A stretch of 11,792 nucleotides of DNA. Origin: Ectocarpus siliculosus (lineage: Eukaryota; Sar; Phaeophyceae; Ectocarpales; Ectocarpaceae). Location of the stretch: the NCBI GenBank assembly GCA_000310025.1, contig FN649746.1:930506-942297 (forward strand), given 5' to 3'. The notes beneath the pieces were generated by a model. That model worked only from the letters and a program-made list of their open reading frames with translations. It made no database searches and was not told where the DNA came from. This document shows, piece by piece, positions 1 through 7,276 of this stretch (within the stretch, counting starts at the first letter, position 1; every line of letters begins with the position of its first letter). The translations under genes were made by a program, and so were the position numbers.

Positions 1-20
1 CCCCCCCCCCCCCCCCCCCC
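1..20. other. Poly-C run at contig edge
   Basis: Twenty consecutive C residues open the window. Together with the homopolymer-rich right end, this looks like a low-quality or artificial sequence end rather than biology. It marks the left limit of what can be read of the minus-strand RRP7 gene. Confidence 0.6.
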
Positions 21-559
21 GATTCCGTCCCATCAACACAGCAGCAACCGAATAGGTAGCAGCTTTGAGTCGAAGAACTACTACTCGAAATGTTTTGCAT
101 CACGGTTGTGGGAGATCAGGAAGGGCTCTTGTTTCAGGAAAGTCGACTCACAATCTTCTTGCTCGCCTCCTTGTTGTTCGCGACTCTACATAAGTAGCAG
201 GCACTACAACACGGAGGAAATATCGAACAAACACGACACGAGAGGCTTCTACAAAGATGCAGCGGGGGGCGAGGGAACCACACACGTTCGTAAACTTGCC
301 TCGTTCACCTCACGCTCCACACAGGCACACGAACCAGCTTTGGGCGCGCAGCGCACCAAGATACAAGACGGCTTCTCGCACGACAATCACGATACCGACA
401 GTTTACAAAAAACAAATCAAGATGGAAATACTCACAGACTCCAACCAAACGACTAGGAAAAAAAAAAAATCAGCAGCAGCTAATGACGATGGAGATACAC
501 AGATTCCAAGGGAACGACTACAAGAATAAATATTTATATATATTCCCAGTCAGCGGTAC
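21..559. other. Unresolved stretch after RRP7 exon 4
   Basis: On the minus strand this follows the GTACCG donor of RRP7 exon 4, so it should be intron 4 and possibly later exons. I see AT-rich intron-like sequence next to the donor (around 525-545) and an A10 run (459-468, T-rich on the transcript strand). No convincing C-terminal RRP7 segment (a Lys/Arg/Glu-rich helix ending near KFRP) is visible. One weak candidate begins at 314 (minus), where a codon string reading REVNEA follows an AG in the phase exon 4 requires. Nothing convincing is seen on the plus strand. Confidence 0.4.
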
Positions 560-644
560 CTGCAGCGCTTTTCGCGGTGGAAACTTCCTTCGATGCCGCT
601 GGATTAGCGCCGCGTAGCCGCAAGTCTCGTCACCATTCTCATCT
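560..644 (-). CDS. RRP7: RRP7 exon 4
   Basis: The acceptor is ACACAG (AG at 646-645). The first base completes CG|A (Arg), and 28 further codons follow to a phase-0 end at CTGCAG|GTACCG. The peptide includes GYAALIQRHRRKFPPRKALQ, which lines up with GIHKWISDYADSVPDPEALR of human RRP7A: a Gly-aromatic/His start, a middle basic or acidic helix, then Pro and AL(Q/R). Similarity is weaker than in the RRM, but phase, position and acceptor all agree. Confidence 0.72.
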
Positions 645-3600
645 CTGTGTTTCGGACGCAAAACGGAAAAAACGGGGTCCAGGTGCGGGGGGGGGGGGGG
701 GGGTTCTCATGTAAATACAGCCGTAGTCGTTGGAACGCCAGGACGGAGCGATATGCCCGGGTTTTTTCCCGGTCAAGAGGGGGGGGGATAGAAAGTTTAC
801 CACGACACGGTCGACATAAGCTCTAACTGACATTAAAAGGATGGCGTGGTGCGGGTAGTTGAGACTTTCCCTGATCGTTGCCGAAGCCACACACAACGCA
901 AATCGGTCTCTCCACCTACTACTGCTGTATCCAACTTCCCGCCAAGAGAGAGGGATGTCGGACCCTATCAAAAGCGAAGAAGACCACCACACCCGAAAAA
1001 ACGAAAAAATTTCGTCCGAAAAATCAACCCCTACGAAGGGTGTCGATGACACTCGAAATGACAAAAAATATCGCCAAACACATTCGATCCCTAAAAAGGG
1101 TGTCGATGACACTCGCAAAAAAAAACGAACGCATCCATCTTAACCTTACGGGTGGTGACGACACCCGAATTTTTTTTTTGAAACACATTCCATCTCTACG
1201 AAGGGTGGCGACGACCACCCTAGAAAAAAAAAAAATCGCTGAAAAAAAAAAAACGTTGATTGAAACACCATCCTATCCCCACGAAGGGTGTCGATGTCGG
1301 GAGTTCCACCACCCGGCGGCATTCTCACCGTAGTTCTTCCTCGGGGTCCTCTTCCTCGTCATCTCTCGTTGGAGCTTTCGTGTCAGCCCCCCCTTCACCG
1401 CCGCCAGTGGCAGAAGCAGTCGACGCGCCCGAGGGCAGTTGTTCGAGAGCGAGGGCTCGCTGGACCCCCTTCGTGGAGGAGAAGCTGAGAAAAAAAAACA
1501 AAACACAAAGAGATCGGGATCGAGCGCGCGTACGGGATTGTAGATGAGCTGCTCGATCCGCCGCAACGATTCATTGGCCTTGCCAGTCAGGGAAGTGTCT
1601 ACATACCCGAGAGAGACAACAGCAAAAATCGGGCTGCATGAGCTATTAATAGTTGGTCGGAAACAAGGTGTTCGAAAGTCAAGCACACGAGCCCCCCACC
1701 GAAACATGGTGCACGAAAGAGAGTTTCTTCGAGCGACCGAGCCCCCACGGAAGCATGAGGTACGAAGAGATGCTATTCGAGTCACGGAGCCCCCCACCAA
1801 AACATGGTGCACGAAAGAGAGTTTCTTCGAGCGACGGAGCTCCCCGAAGAGCCAACAAAACCAACATGTACCTAGATTCAGATTACGATGCTCAGAAGGG
1901 CGTTGATTTGTTTCGCACCTTGAACCTGAGGGTGCGTGGCACATGTGACCGACATGATTTTATATAGCGCACGGAGGGCCTATCGTGTCCACACAAATAT
2001 TGTATTTAACTGGCGTGTGCCCAGCGTGGCTGGAAGTAGCCTCTTAAGAGGGATAACAGCGTCTTTTCATCTTTCAGCCCGTTAGCTCGGTCGATGCTAC
2101 TGAAAGAAACCTACACATACTCATCCCCCGTGACGCCCCCTCACGGGGTCCCGGATCATGGCCTTTTCTGTTTTCAACCTCACTGAGACTGGCGTATTTT
2201 CATTGGTCAGCCGGTTAGCGCGATCGACGCTACAACTAAAGCCGGAAATTTTATTTTATTTTTGGGAGGCCAACATCGGCTACATATTGAAGTTTCGCCA
2301 GCTTGATGCTCAGCACCCCAAGGTGCGCTGAAATAAACACACGCACGCTCACCACACGTGGGCGAATCTCGCGGCACCGGTGTGTTTCCTTCCGGTCACC
2401 GTTGTTCCCCTCGCGTCACCGACCCCGCCGCCCGTGGCCGCCGACGCTGCTGCTGACACTTGCACGTGAAGGATCTTTCCGCAAGGGGACAGGGCTCGTC
2501 GCAACCTTGCCTCGATCGTCTTGCGGCAGAGGCGCCCCCCTGACCCGTCCATTTACGCGCCCGCAAGCAAATAAGTGGTACCATTTTGTTTTAAGGGAAA
2601 CACAAGGTTCACGTTGTCACACGCAAAATGAGAAAATCAGCAACAACCTCGCGATCGGTTGGCACGAAGCCCTTACAGCTCGACGGGGTGGGACCTATGC
2701 GAAACAGAGTCGACAAAAAAAAACTGTGCTCAACGGCAGTGGTGGCGGCGAGACAAGAAAGTGAGCCTCGATCCGATATCGGCGTGTACTAGCTGCGGCC
2801 CCCCTAAGGTAATATCTTCACGTACGGGAAAATGTGCCATGAGAGTACAACCACGAAGAAGTTGCGAAGGCTAGAAAGCGAGAAGGAGGATCGAGTCGCC
2901 GGGAGGGTCTACATGTGGGAGGCGGCAGGGGGGGGGGGGGAAGAGATCGTCATCATGACCGCACCGGCCGGCCCGGCAGCACGGAGCGAGTGCGGGTTTC
3001 AAGTCGTCGTGTATCGGTATCGGTTGATGCTATTCAATCGATGGTAGATCTTTTCAGGATGGACTGGGGATCGCACTCGGTCTCAAGAGCGACGAGAGGC
3101 AGACGGCGGAGTGGCAACAGCAGCAAGGCCGAGGAAAATATGTTTTTGATTTTGGTCGCTTTGTTCTCAAGGCTTGCCTGCGTTCAGCAACCACGATTCG
3201 AGGCTCCAAGACCTGTGGCACAGCAAGCTGCGCTATTCAGCAGATGCTAGCGATACCACTCGCAGCTGCGCCAACGAACAACCTTCCTGTGTCGTGGGTT
3301 GGCACGGCGAAAGCTAGTGGCGCCCACGGGCGCTAACGAACGACGGGAAGATGTTCAACCTGTTGCTGTCTGGTCTACTCATCACACAGCATGCTGCCCG
3401 TTTCTTATCCCTCAGAAAGGCAGTAAATGGACTAATTTTATAGCCAGGAGTAGGGGCAGGAAGTACCAGAATTACAGCAGTACTGGTGGTAGTACAGCAG
3501 TGATGGTAGTACAGCAGTGAGCGAGCATGCTTCTACGAGCGGAATTAAAACAGGTTAGACTTAGGCTGACATGCACCCCCCGCCGCCTCGTAAGCCGACG

Positions 3601-4290
3601 TTGTGATTAGGTGGCAGGTGTTCAATGGCCAATTAACATTCACACATTGTGACAAAGCATGAGTCAGCTCACATATGTCGTACAGATCACCATGGAACAA
3701 ACATACCCAGATCACCAATGTCCTTCAGGTCACCATGGAGCAAGGATACGTTGCATAGGATAACTATGGATAGACTATGTCCTACTGGACTTAATTCTAC
3801 CCTTCGAAAGACGAAAGAGCTATATTGTAGGTACATGCTCGATGCGATGTATGCATAGGGATAGCATATTTGCAAGCTAAAAAGAACTGCTGCCACTCAC
3901 CATACGCACGCGGAGGGGGTTGGTACTGATCGAGTGCTACGCAATCGGCTGGGTTTCGCGGTTGCTCTTATATAACAACAACAACAACCACAGCAGTATA
4001 TTGGTACACAAAGCAGTAGCCGACAACCGCGCCACCCAACAGATGCAACGAAGGCAGAGTTCGTGTCAGTCCGCACCTTGGTCGTCGACGTTCCCCACGA
4101 ACAGAGTTGTTCCCCTGGCGGAGGCAGCAGTGGTCTCTCGGCCACCCTCCCCGCCTGCTGCAGACACGGCCGCCTTGAACAGCCCCTTGTGCTCCTTGAG
4201 GTGCAAGTGCCTGAAGCCACGGCTGGTCCCGGCCCCTGCATCCGCTAGGGCCTGTGGGACCACTCGGTAGCCCTTAGCCACGAGAGCCAT
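560..4290 (-). CDS. RRP7: RRP7-like rRNA-processing protein (RRP7A family), 3' end missing
   Basis: Gene-level call joining minus-strand exons 4290-4077, 2539-2353, 1484-1329 and 644-560; splice phases 1, 2 and 2 all agree, giving 214 residues with no internal stop. RRP7 proteins act in the nucleolus in small-subunit (18S) rRNA maturation; in yeast Rrp7 belongs to the UTP-C/CURI complex. The layout fits human RRP7A: an N-terminal GY..VP segment, an LHLKEHKG block matching human LYVRAHGV, an RRM with RNP2 LFVGNV (residues 63-68), helix 1 (about 75-90), an RNP1-like strand ending ARFAHVCF (128-135), an acidic patch (175-184), then the segment beginning GYAALIQRH. Human RRP7A is about 280 residues, so some 65 or more C-terminal residues are missing. 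Donors are GTGCGG, GTGAGC, GTGAGA and GTACCG. Family recognition is from memory of RRP7A. Other RRM proteins are possible, but the N- and C-flanking blocks argue for RRP7. Confidence 0.87.
687..703 (+). repeat. G17 homopolymer in RRP7 intron 3
   Basis: Seventeen consecutive G. Similar internal runs occur at 2928-2940 and 10012-10025, all in introns. They may be real mononucleotide microsatellites, though their length is unreliable in draft sequence. Confidence 0.7.
1038..1300. repeat. Degenerate tandem repeat with a conserved hairpin, RRP7 intron 3
   Basis: Five diverged units of about 52-82 bp follow the pattern CATTC.ATCCCTACGAAGG, then a hairpin, then an A-rich tract. Hairpins sit at 1038-1054 and 1098-1114 (GGGTGTC/GACACTC), 1150-1166 (GGGTG/CACCC) and 1203-1220 (GGGTGG/CCACCC). 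A fifth unit at 1286-1300 has lost its right arm. The stem persists although its sequence changes. The region lies inside RRP7 intron 3, between exon 3 (1329) and exon 4 (644). Confidence 0.8.
1329..1484 (-). CDS. RRP7: RRP7 exon 3 (end of RRM and acidic linker)
   Basis: The acceptor is a strong polypyrimidine tract running into CTCAG (AG at 1486-1485). The first base C completes TG|C (Cys) from exon 2, followed by FSSTKGVQRALALEQL, which aligns with the human RRP7A stretch after RNP1 (VVFQKPSGVSAALAL). The remainder is low-complexity: Ser/Ala/Gly, then DDEEEDPEEE. It ends in phase 2 at CTACG|GTGAGA. The acidic patch replaces much of the less charged linker in human RRP7A; that comparison is from memory. 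Confidence 0.87.
1689..1846. repeat. About 50-bp tandem repeat, RRP7 intron 2
   Basis: Three units and a partial fourth start at 1689, 1739, 1787 and 1837, each with GAGCCCCCCACC, then an AAACATGGTGCACGAAAGAG-like block and TTTCTTCGAGCGA. Units 1 and 3 are nearly identical while unit 2 has diverged, consistent with unequal exchange. The open frames through it come from the repeat and are not coding. Confidence 0.85.
2068..2230 (+). repeat. Two copies of dispersed 30-bp-core element, RRP7 intron 2
   Basis: Cores at 2068-2097 (diverged) and 2201-2230 match the family whose core reads CATTGGTCAGCCGGTTAGCG followed by CGGTCGATGC. The second copy also carries the upstream block CACGGGGTCCC...GATCATGG...TTTTCAACC.CACTGAGACTG seen in U2AF1 intron 5. 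Here the element lies antisense to the host transcript, whereas in U2AF1 it lies sense. Confidence 0.85.
2353..2539 (-). CDS. RRP7: RRP7 exon 2 (core of the RRM)
   Basis: The acceptor is GGTCAG with AG at 2541-2540. The first two bases complete the Gly codon left open by exon 1, and the exon ends in phase 2 at GTGTG|GTGAGC. It encodes helix 1 and strand 2 (LCRKTIEARLRRALSPCGKI, LHVQV), a long Ala/Gly/Thr-rich loop (about residues 100-122), and the RNP1-like strand GAARFAHV. Distance from RNP2 to helix 1 is normal for an RRM, so no exon seems to be missing between exons 1 and 2 despite the 1.5-kb intron. Confidence 0.9.
2540..4076 (-). other. RRP7 intron 1 (1.54 kb)
   Basis: The boundaries are GTGCGG at the donor and GGTCAG at the acceptor on the minus strand. 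Contents: a G13 run (2928-2940), a short tandem repeat of a TACAGCAGTGATGGTAG-type unit (about 3473-3520), a degenerate GATCACCATGGA-type repeat (about 3688-3745), and a short AAC triplet run near 3976-3990. I see no coding exon; open frames here are short and lack family resemblance. Confidence 0.7.
3473..3520. repeat. Short tandem repeat (about 18-20 bp unit)
   Basis: TACAGCAGT recurs three times in 48 bp with GG/GT-rich spacers (TACTGGTGGTAG, GATGGTAG). It is a minor intronic minisatellite inside RRP7 intron 1. Confidence 0.7.
4077..4290 (-). CDS. RRP7: RRP7 exon 1
   Basis: ATG at 4290-4288 opens a 71-codon exon ending in phase 1 at CAAG|GTGCGG (donor GT at 4076-4075). It begins MALVAKGYRVVPQAL, aligning with the conserved GYxxxP start of the family, then FRHLHLKEHKG, then a low-complexity Ala/Gly/Glu linker (about residues 40-59), and ends in RNP2, TTLFVGNVDDQ. 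No in-frame stop lies close upstream, so an earlier start is possible, but the M lies near where the family's conserved block begins. A weak TATA-like ATTATAAT lies about 170 bp upstream at 4464-4457 on the minus strand. Confidence 0.9.
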
Positions 4291-5446
4291 ATGGCTACAA
4301 TCTTGTCGTGTGAAGAGAGGTCCTTGCCGCTTGGCTCCGAAGAAGACAAGTCAACACGCAGCCGAGTGCGCTCGCGTGACCGGGTAGGTGTGCCCTGAGA
4401 GAGGAGGAGGCGGGCTTGGAGAGGAAGTGACTCAAGATAGGTGGTAGGCAGCGTTCATTATAATCTGAAGAGGCATTGAACTCTCAAGTAAAACGCGAGC
4501 CCCGTTATTGTCGAAGGTGGGCATGGAATATGATCCACGGTGCCCCCTTGCCTCCTGCCACATCCATCTGCACACACACCACGCTGGAAGGCCACAGCAA
4601 CGGGTGTTTCATAACCATCGACCACGGGATTGGCCCTAGAACAGCAGGTGGGTGAGAGATGGGTGCAGCCCGTGCTGCCGCCTGAGTTGAAATGCGTGAC
4701 ACAATTGAGCTTCCCGTCTTTGTGGGCCTGTGGATCCTCATCTCGTTCCCACTTACTTTCCCGCCCACCCACACACGGACGTCCACCGACTGCTGTTGTT
4801 TCGCGATATAAACGGATAATAGGGCAACAAGAGGCTTGCCCCACGGTTCGGTACGATGCGAGCAACGACCCGAGCATTCGTGGGGCGAGCTTTGTGCGTT
4901 TACAGTTGCAATGTTGTTTGTTGGCTTGGATGGTGTGTGCCCCTTATTTCTTTTTTTTTTCAATCCCCTCCCGCCCGACCGAAGGTTGTTTCGTTGGTCT
5001 GGTGTACCGGTGTCCAAACCCAGAGATGATGGAGCAATCCCACACGGCAAGTGCGCTTGCGCTTTTGCTCGAATATAGCCAAGCAGTGGTGTGCTCCTTA
5101 TTTTTTTTTCGTATTGTCAGAGGATTATGAATGCGGTTGTACGCACGAACCTCCCCCCGCGGTGTGTCGAAGGTCGCCGGAGCAGCACGCAAAGCATGGC
5201 AAAGACTACTTTTTTTTTTTTCTTTACTTCAAACAGCGCTCACACCACTAGTGCCGTTTACTCCAACCCGTGGTCACACAGAAGGACCCCTCTCTACGCT
5301 CCCCTCCTGCGGTATGTTGCCTTTGATTTTTAATGCCAGAAGAGTTCAGCACTCTCTTCCCTCTGTGTATACACGAACTAGCGCTATCCACTAGGCCAGG
5401 AGCGGAAGCGAGAGAAATACTAATATACTCATTGCAAGGAAAGCTC

Positions 5447-5520
5447 GCTTACGGCGGGATTCGAACCCCTGACCTGACCTCTAGAAGGTTTCGAGGATAC
5501 CAACTAGACCACCGGGGCGA
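5447..5520 (-). pseudogene. Degraded tRNA-like sequence (tRNA pseudogene or tRNA-derived element)
   Basis: On the minus strand a box A, TGGTCTAGTTGG (5511-5500), and a perfect box B, GGTTCGAATCC (5467-5457), are separated by normal tRNA spacing. The 5' end CGCCCCGG resembles a eukaryotic tRNA 5' end. The acceptor and T stems do not close: CCGTAAGC at the 3' side pairs with GCCCCGG at only a few positions, and the anticodon stem is reduced to about three or four pairs. So it is probably a pseudogene or the head of a SINE rather than a working tRNA. Internal pol III promoter boxes look intact. Confidence 0.65.
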
Positions 5521-5860
5521 CTGGCCACTACTGCAAGGTATTGAGTCGGCTACCCCGCGGCTCATTACCCCGCCCTATCTACATAGTATCGGAGCCCCTC
5601 TTATAAAGCACCCTCTTATATCGGAACCACGACTGCCGGATAGCGCTTGGTATCATTCCCCCTCCAAGAGTCGAGGTGTTTGGGCTGATGTGTGCCGAGC
5701 GCCGTCGGATAAGCACCGAATGCGTTCGTGACACTCGCCCGCGGCCAAGGCACGGCCTACCTATAGCGGCCGCGGAGTGGGCGAGAACGCGGCTGCGCCG
5801 CGTTGTCGGAATGCGGAACAGAGAGGGAGGGCGCTGGAGAGGAATCGACCGAACGCTCGG

Positions 5861-5918
5861 CCAATCAGAGGGCGCAAAAGGCCGTATGTTAAGGAGTGTG
5901 GCTGCTAGCTTAAATAGG
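5861..5918 (+). promoter_or_regulatory. CCAAT box with downstream TTAAATA element (candidate promoter)
   Basis: CCAATCAG at 5861-5868 sits about 45 bp upstream of CTTAAATAGG (5909-5918), resembling a CCAAT/TATA arrangement. No gene is recognised immediately downstream; the next clear coding exon is at 7128. Motif-only evidence. Confidence 0.25.
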
Positions 5919-6013
5919 GTACATCTTATTGTTGATAGGATGTGGGTCGGTCCCAGGAGGTATACCCTTCAGACACCTACCCTCTTAGGATTTGTCTAGT
6001 CTGCGTACCCCAA

Positions 6014-6069
6014 GAGGTGAAGTTGGATCCCCACTTCACCTCAGACCCTTGCTGATCGTCTCTCAGCAA
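6014..6069. other. Two adjacent perfect inverted repeats
   Basis: GAGGTGAAGT (6014-6023) pairs with ACTTCACCTC (6033-6042) across a 9-nt loop. Six bases later TTGCTGA (6049-6055) pairs with TCAGCAA (6063-6069) across a 7-nt loop. No coding region overlaps. They could be part of a structured transcript or of a mobile-element remnant. Confidence 0.7.
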
Positions 6070-6185
6070 TAACAAGCAACTTTCTCATCTCTACGTGATC
6101 GTGGACAAGCGTGTCAACGACAGAACCTACCTTCATCTATCTCTAGGAGCAAGCTACCGCCCACGGCTTGCCCTCCTTTAAACTT

Positions 6186-6229
6186 GGTATCCGTCGATTG
6201 ACTTTTACCAGAATCGGTACACCTTCGCA
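6186..6229 (+). repeat. 44-bp direct repeat, copy 1
   Basis: Begins GGTATCCGTCGATTGACTTT and ends CACCTTCGCA; identical to 6462-6505. Copy 1 runs into the box-B-containing tRNA-like segment; copy 2 does not. Confidence 0.9.
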
Positions 6230-6231
6230 TA

Positions 6232-6280
6232 TGGCGTCAGCTGGATACTGGTTCGAATCTCCTTGGGTGCACGTTTTTTT
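6232..6280 (+). pseudogene. Truncated tRNA-like segment with T7 tract
   Basis: An A-box-like TGGCGTCAGCTGG (6232-6244) is followed at once by a B-box-like GGTTCGAATCT (6250-6260), then TTGGGTGCACG and seven T (6274-6280), the usual pol III stop. The boxes are too close for a full tRNA, so the anticodon arm is absent or the A-box match is fortuitous. Read as a tRNA fragment or the remnant of a tRNA-derived element. Confidence 0.4.
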
Positions 6281-6461
6281 CTCCTGACTTGGACATTTTC
6301 CCATGGACACATTGTGTGTCAGTCCTGAGAACACCTCTTGGAATCGATCCTATAAAGAACCTTGTGACACTTCCATCGAATTACCCGTCCTGGCCACAAG
6401 AGGTTCCCAGTTGAGGGTAAATTCTGTGGGTGGAGAGTGTTAAGGAGGACCCGATTCGCAG

Positions 6462-6505
6462 GGTATCCGTCGATTGACTTTTACCAGAATCGGTACACCT
6501 TCGCA
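6462..6505 (+). repeat. 44-bp direct repeat, copy 2
   Basis: Exact copy of 6186-6229, 276 bp downstream in the same orientation. Flanks differ on both sides (GATTCGCAG upstream and CGTAGATGGG downstream). Confidence 0.9.
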
Positions 6506-7127
6506 CGTAGATGGGAAGAGTCATCAGCAGACCGTAAAAACATACAAACAGCAGTTGCACTTCCCTCGATAAATGCAAGGAAGCATGCCTAGGAGCAGCG
6601 TTGTCGCCGCCAGCAAGCAAACAAGTACGTATTTGTTCGCTCAGTCAAAGTATCCGGCCAGTCTCCATCGACCAATGTGCCACCAAACTGTCTTGCTGAG
6701 CCTGTTACCCACAAGGGAGATATCCCTGTGTCTATAGATGGATTTCGTTTTATCATATTTTAAGAAAATAAAATAGTAAAATGGTATTCATAAGAACGAG
6801 GACATGCTGTCAAGGACTTTCGTATCGTGCGGGCGACGTCTCGGCGTATGATGTGACATGCTGCACCGTTCGCCAATCTAGACTGCAAGACTAGCCAAGA
6901 AAATGTAACCCTTCGAAGGACAGGCTGCAGAGTGCTGTGAGAGCACCATCACGCTTCTTGGGGTGGCCGGGCTCGTGGAGAACAAAGAAGGCATCTTACA
7001 TACACTCGGATCGCTGGGCAGGCTCCTCTCGATGTCTACATCGGCGTATGATTCACTCCTCAATTCCTCGCTCAATTTCTTTTTTGCTGCGACCTCGCAC
7101 CGAACTTCACAGGGAAGAGGCCTTTTC

Positions 7128-7276
7128 ATGTCGTACTACGGGAGTGGCGGCGGCGGCGGGTATGGAGGGGGAGGGGGGCGGGGCTATGGAGGTGGCCGGG
7201 GGGGCGGGGGAGGCCCGCGGGGCGGAGGCATGGGCATGTATGGGGGGGGGGGCATGGATCGCAACCCTCGCGACAG
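7128..7276 (+). CDS. Gly/Arg-rich (RGG) first coding exon, likely 5' exon of U2AF1
   Basis: ATG at 7128 gives 49 codons starting MSYYGSGGGGGYGGG, with GRGYGGGRGG and PRGGGMGMYGGG runs, ending MDRNPRD plus two bases at GACAG|GTGATT. RGG/GYG segments typically bind RNA and are arginine-methylation targets. If unspliced, the frame stops at 7278 and would yield only a 50-residue peptide. Spliced in phase 2 to the acceptor at 8121, it joins AGG-AAT-GGC-ATG of the U2AF1 start in frame. Upstream, a C/T-rich stretch free of AG for about 80 nt ends in TTCACAG (7106-7112), possibly a 5'-UTR acceptor. The alternative is the first exon of another Gly-rich protein (for example a DBP2-type helicase), but no further exons for one are seen. 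Confidence 0.55.

Larger units (their letters stand above)
4291..7127. other. Intergenic region between divergent RRP7 and the U2AF1/RGG exon
   Basis: About 2.8 kb separates the two ATGs. No open frame in it shows recognisable family motifs or plausible exon structure. It must contain the RRP7 promoter (minus, left side) and the promoter of the RGG/U2AF1 transcript (right side). Seen inside: T-runs near 4950-4962, 5100-5110 and 5209-5222, a CCAAT/TTAAATA pair (5861-5918), two hairpins (6014-6069), a 44-bp direct repeat, and two tRNA-like segments. The stretches 4300-5440 and 6510-6930 otherwise show nothing I can name. Confidence 0.6.

Noticed and set aside
639-1118. A 159-codon minus-strand open frame with repeated RVSSTPF peptides
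   Set aside because: The repeated peptide is a translation of the hairpin repeat in RRP7 intron 3 and has no independent coding evidence.
1273-1944. A 223-codon minus-strand open frame
   Set aside because: It overlaps RRP7 exon 3 in a different reading frame and otherwise runs through the 50-bp tandem repeat. No family motif is present; exon 3 in the correct frame explains the coding signal.
4505-5050. A 181-codon minus-strand open frame upstream of RRP7
   Set aside because: Composition is random-looking and no domain is recognised. It includes Lys runs from T-tracts and shows no splice or start context.
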